Below, in pieces: positions 15,601 through 26,698 of a DNA stretch of 64,000 nucleotides. The notes beneath the pieces were generated by a model. It was not told the origin of the DNA. It was given only the letters and a program-made list of their open reading frames with translations, and made no database searches. Every line of letters begins with the position of its first letter. Within the stretch, counting starts at the first letter, position 1. The DNA is from Quillaja saponaria (Eukaryota; Streptophyta; Magnoliopsida; Fabales; Quillajaceae): positions 16,686,062-16,750,061 of the forward strand of contig CM055611.1 in assembly GCA_029379385.1 (NCBI GenBank), written 5' to 3'. A program made the position numbers and the translations under genes.

Positions 15601-18600
15601 TTAAAATTTTATTAGCACATTTGGTAATAATATGTTAAACACTTTCAGTTGACAACATAACTATGCAGAATAGAGATTACCTTTTAATCTTCTAACTTCT
15701 GCTTTATGTTTGGTATCAATGTCTAGTTGGTTTTGCAACTCCCTTGCCAATGATTTGTGCTTCAAATGAAGTTCACCAAATGCCAATCTCAAGTTCTTAA
15801 CTTCCACCTCTACATCACTTGATGTCTTCTTCCTGCACGAAGCTGTAAAAAAAGCAGTACATACCGGAAAACTAAGAAATAGCTTTAAAGAGAAAAGGCT
15901 AACAACACATTATAAGATCTCCATATACCCCAGTTCTGTCTTACCATCTTCTGGAAGTTCTTTTAATATTGCAGCAAGCAACCCATCCTTCAGACACCAA
16001 AGTTTATTGATGGCTGTGACAACGTTTCGTAAAATGTTTTTAACTTTCTCAGAGGCAGTTTCTCTATGTACTTCCATTTGATTAGTAAAGTTGGATGTAG
16101 AGGAACTTGTTGCACCAGTTTCCACAAGACGGCTAAGAAAGACATCCTCAACAGTGGATGGATTTCCATCTAATGAACAGATCAAATTAGCAACTACACT
16201 TTGCATTGTCCAGAGAAATATAGACTGAAACTTCCACTTAATATCACACATCAGTTTTCAGATATAAAGTGAGAGTTACAGGAAAATGTGTACAATGACA
16301 CTACCATGAGTTTAGACTTCAGTGACATCTTCTTACCAAGACTAAAGAATGTATAATAGACAAATTAAAAAAATTAAAAATAAATTGAGAACTTGATACA
16401 AGGAAGCAGAGGACAGTAAGAAACAAAAGGGTCATCATTGATTCATTTGACTACAACAAAATCTTAACAGTGTTCCAAACAAATAGACTTCTTTGATTGA
16501 GAAACTAAAATCCACCAGATTCACGTCGTGATAAATGACATTCAAATAAAAGAAAAAGGAACCATAAGAATTTACTATTCCAGATCATTACTATTATCTT
16601 TTTTTGATAATTATTACAAAAGACAATCCAAAAGGGACTTCTTTAAACACAAGAGTGGTACAGAAAAAGAATGGGTGATTAAAAAAAAAAAAAAAAAAAA
16701 GGAAAACAAACAGTCAGAAAAGCAACAACGCCAAACCAGAAAGTAAAAGCAAAAAGAAAAGACAACTAATGGAGAAAGCCTGTTAATCAGGCTGCGTGTC
16801 AGATAAAGAAATCCCCAGAAAATGTTTAACTGATGTGCACTAGAAAGAGGCTGAAATAGAACCCTTAACCTAGAAAACCCAACTGGAGAAAGACGTCCCT
16901 GAATATTCTGGCATTACTGCACCGCTAAATCACATACAAAAAGCACACATCCCAAGGGTTCTACCATCCTTCCTCTTCAGAAAACCTATAAATTTAAGAT
17001 TGCAATCTATTGACAATGCACACCCAAGTCTTCTCAATAGGGAATGGTTCAAATTCACACCAGATAAAGGAAACATTAAACCTTCAAGTTTTGTCATGCA
17101 ATCACTTCACACTACAGATCGCCACAAGAATTTGCCGAGGCAGCACCATATCAAACGACACATCAATTACTAGGAGAATCAGGATTCTCATGGTCTAGTA
17201 GGATCACAATGCAAAAGAAACATCAAACTCTATATATTTCATGAAAATAACAATAGGCAGGAAAATATTTCCAAGGAATTTAAGAGATAATTGATTACTT
17301 TGCATGCAATTTAGGCACATAAAATAATAACTACTCTGCGAGAACTTAACCGAAAGGTCAGTATCACCAGGGTGGCAACAACTTCATAGAAACAAAAACA
17401 TATTGGTCAACAACTGAAAGCTCATAATGTAAAAGGTCAACTTAACTCAACTAAACCTTAAATCCCAAACTAGTTGGGGTTGGCTATCATAATGTAAAAG
17501 GTAATTAACATATTTCAATAAAGTGTGTGTTGCCCGGATATTCCAGGAGAATTCAAATAATGCTAGCAGAGTGTATTCCAGTGCTAGTATTTCAAGTTGA
17601 GAACAGGATGGGCACACGGAAACCACATGCTGCAGTTTTGGAGTTATCATTGAGAGGAACAAATTCAAGGATAAGATATGCAACTAAATTAAGAATTTCA
17701 ATCTTATAAGACTAGCATGAGATAACTGGAGAACACTAAAGAATAGTATGTCTAAAGAAAATAATCATCACCCTCCATGATCGACATATGCTTGGAATCT
17801 AGTTTGCTGCTTGAGTCTCTTGTGTGGATGGAACATGCCTCCAAATCAGAAACCAGCTATTTCAAGGGATTAAAAAAAGATTCAAAACAATCACAAATAA
17901 ATCTCAGTTAAAACTAACATGAACCTGTAACATAATAAAGAAACCAAGAATAGAAAGACAACCAAGTTACCTCCTCCCAAGACTTCTTGACCACTGTTAA
18001 TGTTGAATCATACGGCTGTTGTTTTTCCGTCAGTTGAGAGAATTTACTCTCAAGAGCACTATACTCAACCTTCTGAGTTTCTAGTTTTTGTATAAGCTTT
18101 TGATTTTGGTATTGAAGAACAGCAATGTCAAGCTGCACCATTAGAAAGAAAGTACAGGTTAGAACATCAACATCACTCAATGGAACAGCGCTCAGGGTAA
18201 AACATAATTGGAAAGCCAAGTAGTTTCATTAAAAAAGGTAGAAGTAAATGTCACTAATATCACTTCCAACAAACCATGGGAAGTATTTTCATGATCATTC
18301 TTTAATAAATTATTCAGAAAACCAACCTGGACCTTGACATTGAGGACCACCAAGTGGACAAGAGAGAAAATGATACTATGTGATCAGATGTAAGTCACAA
18401 TTGAGAAAGTAAAATTTTATCTATGATGATTCCAGTCATTCGTTCTTGGCAATCCAACTGTGAGTTAGCCATATCAATATCAAAGATAAGGACATTGGTA
18501 AGTTAACATCAGCTAATGAGGAATATAAGCAAGCAAGAGTAAAATTCCTTCTAACTATGGTTTGTGATGTGATTTGAGATGAGTAACATAAGATAGGAAA

Positions 18601-21600
18601 AGTGCTAAATAGTCAATCCAAAGGGGAATATGGTGGGTGTAAAATTGGAACTCCTTCCTACCTATATTTGGTGACGTGCCTTTGAGATGACAATGGAAGC
18701 ACAAGAATCTTTTTTCTTTTATAAAGTGCCATAACTAAGTAACAATACATAATAGAGTTGGCCACACACAATGCATGCGCAACAACAAATATAACTTCCT
18801 ACCACTTAGAGAAAGAAAAACAATAGTAACTACTTCTTGAGGGCAAAGAGCAGTTTCTACTTATTAGTTAAATGACTAAAATAGACCTAAGTAAGACCTG
18901 AGTTGGATACTTGGATGAGAGAATGAAATTTATAGGGTTAAATTTGGTTTTCTCATTTACTAATTTCTCAAAATGGGTACACAGCAAGGAAGGCTTCTTG
19001 CACTTTTAAACAGATAAAAAATATTAATAAACGGGAAAGATTTATGAAGACAAGGTTTAGAGTTAGATTTCTATACATATGAATATACATTTATGCATAC
19101 ATATATCAACCAAAAAGTTCCAGCGATGAACCCCATATGTTTGGTGTTACATTCCATCACCATTTAATATAATATCTATACTCATATTCTCAAAATAAAA
19201 TAAGTTTTGTATACCATGACCAAAAAATCAATGAAATATGAGGATTTTTTGCAATTAGTTGTCGACCATGGCATCTTCTCTAGCATAAAATTGCTTTTAA
19301 TGCTTCTCTTTTGTGCTCTATTTTGAAAGTGTTTCTTTAGTTAGCATGCAACGGGATTGGCGAGCCCTATTATATCAAGCTTGCCCCCTTTCACTGCTTT
19401 TATTTCTGTTTAGGAGGACATTGTCCTCCTCCATGTACCTCTTTACAATGATATTTCTTTTTCTATAAAAAGATGAATTAAAAAAAGGTCAATGATTTCA
19501 TTATCAAAATGGCATCAGGGATGTATCCACTAAAAAATGAAATGATGATATCAATGATTGTTTGTCCCTTCATTTTGACATCTGCCAAATGTACCAAAAT
19601 CTGACACTGTTGTATTTGCAAGACTCTAGAAGCATGGATATGGATACAATTATCGGATTCGATACATATCCAATACAGAAATACGGCATTTTCCAAAAAA
19701 CTCAGATAAAATACGTCCAGGTTACGTTTATTTAAATAATTTTAAATTATTATTATTATTATTATATATATAAATTAAAAAAATTAATAAATTAAATGTC
19801 TTATTTTTAGTTTTTAAATATTTTTCTTAAGAGTGTTTTCTATTTTTTTTATTGTATTTGTCAACTAATTGCATATATAATTAACTAATTATTGATGTGG
19901 ACAGACAAATGTAAGAGTAAGGACAGTTGTCCTTATATACTTGCCTCAATTTGGAGAGAATAGCAATTCCTAAGAATATAAAGGAAACAATTGTGTTTTC
20001 CTCATCTTTTCAGTTTTCAAGCTTTAAGCTTAAAGCAACAACCATAGCCAGATCTCCCAAAAGCGAGTAGAGCAGAGGCGTCCTTGAACCAGCTGCTATC
20101 CCTCATCTCTTCTGCTTTTACACAGTACCAAATAACAACAATGGAGTCCACCAAGTACCGTCTTCTTATTCTGCCCCTGCTTCTTCCTTTCATTCCCCAA
20201 CGCATCGAAAAACCAGAGTAGCAAAGCTTGACTTGCTTTCTAAGGGTGGCCTGGGCAAATGATGGAGCGAAACCAAGAGACCAGATGAGAGATTAAAAAC
20301 TCCCTAATTGAATTGAGGGAATGAAGAAGCAATTCACAATGAAATTGAGAGTATTAAAAATATAATATTATTATATTGTGTAGTCCCACATTGTTTAGAT
20401 GTGGAAGTCTATGTTTTATTATTTACTATAAATAAAGCTTATGGGTGTAGGCTTTGAGATATCAATCAAGGCTACAATCATTTCCTTATTCTATTTTATT
20501 TAACATCATTTCCTTATTCTATTTTATTTAACATGGTATCAGAGCAGGTTTGAAAATCAAGCCCGATCTTAGCCCTATTTCCAAAAAAAAAAAAAAACCC
20601 TAATCTTCCCTTTCTTTTATTTAGCCGCCACATGAAGAAAAAAAAAAGGAATTTGCTGCCAGCTATCATTAAACCTAGTTGTTTCTTCCATTCACGCCTC
20701 ATTCCAGCGTGTCTCTCTATTGTTGCTGCGTTTCATTCCAGCGTGTCTCTTTATTGCTACATTTCATTCCAGCAATACGATTATTATTCATCAGGGTACT
20801 GTTCATCAGTATGTCTACCTCTGAAAAAATTGAAATCGCCAATTCACTTTAAGTTTCACCATCTAAAGATGGTTCATCCCCTTTTCTTTTCAAGCCTATT
20901 TAGGGTTTGACAGCTCAACAGTACCTTCATGAACTTCCCGTTTTGTCTCTTTCCAGCGGTGCTCCTTTTATTTTTCTAGAAAATCTCATTGTTCATTTTT
21001 TTTCAACGGTGCTCTATTTTATTTTTCCGGAAAATCCGGCTGTGTCTCTTTCCAGCCAACACGAGTACTATTCAAGGGTACCCGTATGTTCATCAAATGG
21101 ATTGAAGCTTCACCTAGATTGTTGTAAGTAAAGGGGAGTGCTGAGATTGGTAATTGGGTTTTATTTGTACAAGATTGAGCGTTATAAGCTCCATCTTGAA
21201 GGGGAGTATTAGAAATATAATATTATTATATTGTGTAGTCCCACATTGATTAGATGTGGAAGTCTATGTTTTATTATTTACTATAAATAAAGCTTATGGG
21301 TGTAGGCTTTGAGATATCAATCAAGGCTACAATCCTTTCCTTATTCTATTTTATTTAACAGAGAGAATAAGAGAAAATCAACCAAAATGCAATGTTCCGT
21401 AGCAGAGGAGTGTCCAAGCCATATCGAGCCGTGTCAACCATTTCCGAGCCGAGTCAAGCCGTATCACAATTTTTTTCTTTTTTTAATAATTCGATAGTAC
21501 TTGATACGTAACTGAGCATATCAGAGGCATATCCATATCGAATGCGTACTCGAAACCGGTACGACTCCCATATGGAAGTATCGGTGATTCACTGGCAAGA

Positions 21601-22685
21601 CTCATTAAAAACAATTATTCCTGATTTTCATCATATTTTGTAGGAAAAATAGCATCTACAAAAGTACATACAAGGATCTAGATTGTTATCCAAATAGAAC
21701 CTCCTCAGGAAAGAATTGTGTTTGTTATTTCAATGTTATCACATGATAGAAAAGTTTATAGGTAATCAGAGTTTTAAGAGTGTAATATAACATCAAAATT
21801 TATTACCATACGAATCTTCTTTAACCATGGATGAATGTTTACAAGCATACCGGCCATAATTCAGCAGCTTAACATATATGGCCATCAAGCAATTGAGATT
21901 TGCATGCCACGACCAAATGGACACATACAAATACAGTGGGAGTGTAGGACCCATTTTGAGAATGTAAGGGTAAGGAAAGGGATGTCGCCAATTACATATA
22001 TAGCCTAATAACCTGAGATCCCAGAAAAATAATTGAATATGAAAACTGATTACACTATCTATGTGTAAATGTTCAGAATACATCTAATTATTTAGGCACC
22101 AAGCACATCAATGAGTAAAAAAATAATGCAAATAATTATTAAAAAAATAAAAGTACATTTAAGTCACATAATATTATATGCAGATGGTAAGAAAGCCTGA
22201 GGTTAGATTTAACTAGGTGAGTATAATGATATAATGATATCAAGATGGAAAAGTCCATTCATACAAGTATCTTCATAATAAAGGGTTGCATTGCATGATA
22301 GGGAAGAACCAACATTCAACTCTTCAGCAGTATAAGCTGCCAATATTTTTTGGGCACAGAGGAAAGATTGGGGGTTCTAACCAGGAATAAGCTACCCACT
22401 TTAATGCAAATTGTATTTAAACAGCAAAAAGATTGGATTAAACAAATAAATTTTCAAATTCTTTCGTAACCCACATTAGTAAATTACTCATTCAAACCCA
22501 CAATATGCTTTTTTAATAGAAACATTAAAAAAAATATATATAGGGAAAATTGAAAGAAATGAGCACAAAGATCATACCTTTTTGTCTTCAGAAATGGGCG
22601 AGAAGGGCTGCTTCTTAGCAGCAGCCGTGGGGGATAAGGAGCTAAAGTGACGCCTCTTTCTATCAGGCTCACCCGTGCTCCCCAT
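1658..22685 (-). CDS. HUB1: E3 ubiquitin-protein ligase BRE1-like, HUB1 type
   Basis: Nuclear RING E3 that monoubiquitinates histone H2B; the family acts as HUB1/HUB2 with an E2 (UBC1/2 in Arabidopsis) and promotes transcription elongation, seed dormancy and flowering-time control. I reconstructed 19 exons: 22578-22685, 17971-18132, 17772-17856, 15945-16169, 15681-15842, 13248-13441, 13078-13161, 12828-12947, 12537-12723, 12281-12441, about 12124-12188, 10416-10493, 9375-9569, 8333-8405, 8124-8210, 3738-3875, 3458-3661, 3206-3371, 1658-1789. The product is about 875 aa (Arabidopsis HUB1 878). The start MGSTGEPDRKRRHFSS matches HUB1 rather than HUB2. A long coiled coil is followed by a C-terminal C3HC4 RING with Cys823, Cys826, Cys838, His840, Cys843, Cys846, Cys858 and Cys861. 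Anomalies: one extra base near 10,436 (exon 12), one near 3,572-3,576 (exon 17), and a one-base misfit at the exon 10/11 junction. Exon identities are secure; intactness is not. Confidence 0.93.
2395..2640. repeat. Dispersed SINE/MITE-like repeat fragment
   Basis: Contains the phrase gggatcagctatatggatc, which resembles a motif that recurs in many plant genomes in short interspersed repeats. A related phrase (cccaaactagttggggttgg) appears at about 17,465-17,485. Family and ends are not determined; both copies lie in HUB1 non-coding sequence. Confidence 0.3.
4823..5622. mobile_element. MITE-like DNA transposon with imperfect 40+ bp terminal inverted repeats
   Basis: Lies in the 4.2-kb HUB1 intron 15. 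The left end reads gctaaattatac then tttttgtccctatagttt, and ends with gaaaattcac. The reverse complement of the right end reads gcttaaattacat then ttcttgtccctataattt, and ends with gaaaattcac. About 45 bases are inverted with roughly 80 percent match. A possible 3-bp flanking repeat AAG would suit a PIF/Harbinger or CACTA origin. No transposase frame is present, so it would be non-autonomous. Confidence 0.6.
6591..6628. repeat. (TA)n microsatellite
   Basis: A pure TA dinucleotide run of about 36 bases in HUB1 intron 15. Confidence 0.9.
8733..9258. mobile_element. hAT-type MITE, 526 bp, with perfect 8-bp target duplication
   Basis: Ends are inverted: the left starts CAGTGTTATAAGGC and the reverse complement of the right starts CAGTGTTATTAAAGGC. 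The flanking direct repeat GTATTACA (8725-8732 and 9259-9266) is perfect and 8 bp long, the hAT hallmark. The interior is rich in gcctcaggc and gcgcct phrases near both ends, with a T-rich middle. There is no coding capacity. It sits in HUB1 intron 13, between the exons ending at 9375 and starting at 8405. Confidence 0.88.
11037..11055. repeat. Poly-C homopolymer of 19
   Basis: A run of 19 consecutive C in HUB1 intron 11; its length is unreliable with most sequencing chemistries. Confidence 0.9.
13905..15430 (+). mobile_element. Degenerate, rearranged LINE (non-LTR retrotransposon)
   Basis: Sits antisense to the gene in HUB1 intron 5. Recognisable pieces of LINE ORF2, in order: the linker before the reverse transcriptase (about 13,910-14,575, ending near LNSCNRDKALGDGCDFF), an RT block with FRPISVVGGAYKL (14,720-14,813), a C-terminal zinc-binding block with SLERNNRIFKNE (about 14,900-15,055), a 3' end with (AAT)n at 15,287-15,303, then a displaced RT piece LDIKKACNHVNYNFLL (15,345-15,420). 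Most of the RT core, including the catalytic YxDD motif, is missing. Stops and frameshifts are frequent. A 23-bp tandem duplication lies at 15,057-15,103. Long dead. Confidence 0.8.
20352..21360 (+). mobile_element. TRIM (terminal-repeat retrotransposon in miniature), complete
   Basis: The two LTRs are 20352-20533 (182 bp) and 21207-21360 (154 bp). They differ at about three positions plus a 28-bp tandem duplication at the end of the left copy. Immediately after the left LTR is TGGTATCAGAGC (20534-20545), the primer-binding site complementary to initiator tRNA-Met. Just before the right LTR is the purine tract AAGGGGAG (21199-21206). The 5-bp target duplication GAGAG is intact (20347-20351, 21361-21365). 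The 673-bp interior carries no gag or pol domain, so mobilisation would need proteins from another element. High LTR identity implies a fairly recent insertion. It is nested inside the 19,618-21,603 element. Confidence 0.92.
20534..20545 (+). promoter_or_regulatory. TRIM primer-binding site (initiator tRNA-Met)
   Basis: TGGTATCAGAGC directly abuts the left LTR end (..taaca) and complements the 3' end of plant initiator tRNA-Met, the usual minus-strand primer of plant LTR elements. Confidence 0.9.
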
Positions 22686-22702
22686 TGGAAACAAACTCCC
22701 TG

Positions 22703-22710
22703 AAACCCTA
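22703..22710. promoter_or_regulatory. Telo-box-like motif in HUB1 5' leader
   Basis: AAACCCTA on the plus strand, 18-25 bases upstream of the HUB1 start codon. Telo-boxes are enriched in promoters and leaders of plant growth and chromatin genes. A CT-rich tract, typical of plant leaders, follows at about 22,980-23,025. Function here is inferred only. Confidence 0.35.
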
Positions 22711-23984
22711 GACCCAGCCAAAACAGCTCCTCTCACATTACACCACGACAAATTTTGTTAAAACCCTCACAAGTATATCCCAGTGAAATCAAAACTAGAC
22801 TAGCTGATTCCTCAAAACCCCAATTCAGCCCAAACCCCGTACCAGCAAACTAATAAAAACAGTTTTCCTTTACTTCGAAACCCTTGATAACTAAAACAAA
22901 ATACGAAGCAATCTCTTCCTCACTCCCTCCTCTTCCTGGTTTTGGGACCTCTATCTATCTACTTTCCCTCTGAAAATACAGTTAGTCTGCTCTCCCTCTC
23001 TCCTTTTCTTTCTTTCTCTCTCCAGCTCCAAGAGGAAGAAAAAATTTGATGCTTGTTTTTTCTTTTTAAGAATATACGAGAGCATCAAATTTTGTGAAAT
23101 ATGGAAGAGTACTTTTTGGTATTTTCCAGAGTGAAATAGCTACAGTAGATCTGTTCCGTCACAACGGAGAGGGACTGAGTGAGGACGTGGCATAATTCGA
23201 TTGGAAAATAGTTTAAGACCACCTAAATCCTCGACTTTGACTGTTAATTTTGTATGATATAAAGATCGAATGTTATTGGCTGTTTTCCTTGGTGTTTTTT
23301 AAGGGAATGTGTTCTTCAATAAAATCATATGCTTTTCTTTTATTATGAATTTTTTTGAGTTAAGAATTAAGAAAATTTACATAAGAGCCACTAAAAGATA
23401 TTTATATGAAATATATTTATTGTACCATGTTTATACATCCTGATTGAATTGCATCATTGACAATACATTAATATATTAGACAAACTCACATTAATAATAA
23501 ATAAGATAAAATCATTTAACTAAATTAGTATTGAGTAAACTAATTATACCAAAAAAGAAAGAGTAAATTATATTTCCCTTAATTTGAAAAAAAAAATTGA
23601 AACGATATTCAAACTTTAGGAAATATGAAAAAACATTAACTTTATCTTCGTAATACTAAAATATCCTCTCTCTTTTTTCAAATGAGTTATAAAAGATAAT
23701 ATCAAGCATTTGAAAATTAAATAAAAAAAATTAAACAAGTGATATACATAAATCTTGTCTTGAAAATAATATTATTTTTTTAAGGAAAAAAATGATTATG
23801 AATGAGAGAATGAAAATATATAATTACAACTTTATGATATTTTCATTAATAATTATATATATTTTTATTAGTTTTTTAAATTTATATTATATGAATTTTT
23901 TTTTTAAATTTAACTGTTTAATTAATATTTTGAACTTTAAACATTTTGAGTAGTAGTCACATGCATGTGCTTGTGCATGTACCA

Positions 23985-24300
23985 AATATTTAAAAATACA
24001 AAGTGGTAATTTAAGTATTTGAATTTTATTTAAAAGATAAATGATGAATTAGCGTGTGAGTGCATGTGAGTGAATTAAGTGGGTAGTTATTAAGAAGATA
24101 ATTTTTTTAATTAATTTAAATCAATGAAAAAATTCAATTTATGTGGGTGGGTAGAATAATGGGAAGTTATTAAGGGAGACGAAGAAAGTTATAGATATTT
24201 TTTATAATTAATTTAAATTAATAAATTAATATTTATTATAATATAAAGTAGGAGAACATAAAAATCACCTGACTTTTAAAATAATATAGATACTAGAATG
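23985..24300. repeat. Dispersed AT-rich repeat, copy 1
   Basis: Shares a series of phrases in the same order with 33,620-33,900: taaagtggtaattt-like start, tagttattaagaag, tttatgtg(a/g)gtgg, ataatggg, agtaggaga, and an end cttttataatagtata-like. Similarity is about 70 percent by eye. No coding content; possibly a MITE or Helitron-like fragment. Confidence 0.6.
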
Positions 24301-26584
24301 CAAATCCATGGAGAATTTGTGGAATGAGTGTGACAACATAAAAGAAGATGTTGAAGCTTATAAGAAGTCTTAGGAAACATGTAGGAACTTGTGGAACATT
24401 CAAGAATGTGAACCTAAATACTTTCTTGGTTAAATTTGTTGTGCATCATATCTGGACAATCAATGAAAGTAATATGATTGAAAAAATTTCCACCATAGGA
24501 TGAGGTGGTGGAGAACTATAAAAGGAATTAAGCACATTGGTAATAATTCAAGCATTTTTTGAATGTTTGAGAGTAATAAGAGCTATTTTCTTAATTAGCT
24601 TATTATTTTGTTATTTAATTTATCTATGTTAAGAGTGAATGAAGGGCTTACTTAAGCTTGCACAAAGCTAGGGAGGACTCACTTTCAACACATAGTCGTG
24701 CACATATGTAATTACACTAATTTTGGGAGACTTCCAGGAAAGTAATCACACAATTTTCATTTCAACGAGAAATGTGAGTCATGATTCGTATAAGTGTAAT
24801 TTTAGATTAAAAAAAAAAAGCATAATCTGCCTAAGTAGTAATTTTAGCTTAATTGAAGATGTTAATGAAAATAAGATGAGTAAAGAAATTAAATCGAATT
24901 GTTTTAACTGAGTACTAGGATAAAATAAATTAGATTAGGGTGTTAGCGGAAGATTAAGGAAGAGATTGGTGTAAATATGTTATCCGGGTACAAGAATAGT
25001 ATGGTGGTAGACAATAGTGTTTGGCAACACTTAAAAATACCCCACCCAATACACTAATACACAAATATGCCAACATACTATCACATTAATACATTAACTA
25101 AGAGAGAAGGTTAAAATGGATAAAACAACTCCTAAAACTACCTAACACTTCACAAAGTCATCTTCTTCCTCTCACTCTTTACATTTTCTGCAATCTAAAC
25201 CGAGAAGGAGCTCGAGAGAAAGAAATCAAAGACAAGCTTGCATGCTGACCTTGCTGGACTCAAACTTGAACACTGACTCCATAAACTAACTCAGTATTGC
25301 TTGGACAAGAAGTAAGTTCTGGACCAGTTGAAGAGGAAAGGTTTCTGGAAATCTTAAAGCTTGAAAATTCTAGAATGTTGCTGGAAGTTGAACTATGTGC
25401 ATGTTCTTAGCACGTTGAAAATTTCCTTATGCTTTGTGTTGGCCTCAAGAAGTGACAAACCTTAAGAAGTGCCTAAATGTTAATAGTTCTTGACCCAGAA
25501 CCTAGAGAAGACATGTCCCAAGAGTAACTCATGAGTAAAACCACAAAAGGGTGCTCAGGGCAGTCTTTGTTTGAACAATGGTGTTAAGGTCTTTCAAGTG
25601 CACTTGCCTTGAAAGCTTTGTTGCGTAGTTTGTGTTTATGAAAACTGAACATCACTATCTTTTATTTCAATAACAGTATACAGTCTATATTGGGCTTTTT
25701 GTCTCATTTTTGTTAAAATTGTGACGTTACAGATTGATTATTTCTCTAGGAAGCAAAATGGGCTTAGTCTATCTGTCTTATTTTGCTTGCTACATGGTGT
25801 ATCAAGATGGCTGGCTGTATATTTATGAGTACTGGTAGATTTGTGGTGAATGCTATGATGATGAAAAGCTGGGGAATACTATGGAAGAGTAACCAGGATG
25901 TTCTTTGGTTTACTTGTAAAGTCTGTTTTATGTATACAGTACTAGTGATATGTAATTAGTAGACTTATATGAACCATGTAACCAAGTTAATGGTATGTTT
26001 TCCTAGCTATGAATGCTAGAACCAATCTGTATATAAACTTGTAAATATCAGACACGATGTAAATATTTGAATGAAAGTGACTCAGAGGTGTATCCTCTTG
26101 TTTAAAAGATATTGGTTGAGATTTCAATGAAAGCGAACTACTTAATTATCCTATGGACTTATAGGTTAATTATAGGTTTACTTAATAGAAATAGGATTCA
26201 TTCTAGTACTGGAAGACCATTTTGTAAACCAACATATATGGAAATGTAAACTTGTTTAAGACAATGTGAAATATAGTAACTTGGAAGACAAGTAATACCT
26301 ATAATTGTTTAGTCTAATGGATAAATGGGGTAAAAAGATATCCCTGAACTCAATATGCTAACAATGTAACCATGCAGGAAGTTTAAGGTATAATGGGAAC
26401 GAAATCAATATATATATATAAGCATCAAAGAGAGACAGAAAATTTAATGTATACAACTTACACTATAATTCCAAAAGCATATGTTTCACACTTTCAATAG
26501 GTGTAAGGAATTCCTATAAAGATTTTAGTAACCTTTGTTCAAAGAAAAAAAAAATTCAAACTCTAATTATTTAATGTATAATAT

Positions 26585-26698
26585 GTAATGCAGAAGCAAA
26601 TTCGGCAAGAAAGTTTGCCACTAAATTTGCTTCCCTAGGAATATCTGCAAATTTCATAGCTTTGAATTTTATCAAAAACTCATCCACCTCCCACAAAA
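26585..26698 (-). pseudogene. RNase H-like (LINE-derived) fragment
   Basis: About 38 codons open on the minus strand contain ADIPREANLVANFLAEFAS, which resembles the C-terminal segment of plant RNase H-like domains of LINE origin (consensus around IPR-AN-VAD-LA). The reading is short and isolated, so this is a relic at most. Confidence 0.4.

Larger units (their letters stand above)
19618..21603. mobile_element. Mutator-like non-autonomous element flanked by 9-bp direct repeats
   Basis: The direct repeat GCAAGACTC occurs at 19618-19626 and 21595-21603, the target-duplication length of Mutator-like elements. Both ends are rich in gatac, atatcc and cgatac phrases and are compositionally mirror-like, but I could not align a clean terminal inverted repeat. 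The body without the nested TRIM is about 0.95 kb. It lies in HUB1 intron 1. A 62-codon minus frame at 20,017-20,205 inside it could be captured sequence but is not recognised. Confidence 0.55.

Noticed and set aside
20017..20205. 62-codon minus frame as a captured host gene (Pack-MULE)
   Set aside because: No family recognised and too short to support a capture claim without a host match.
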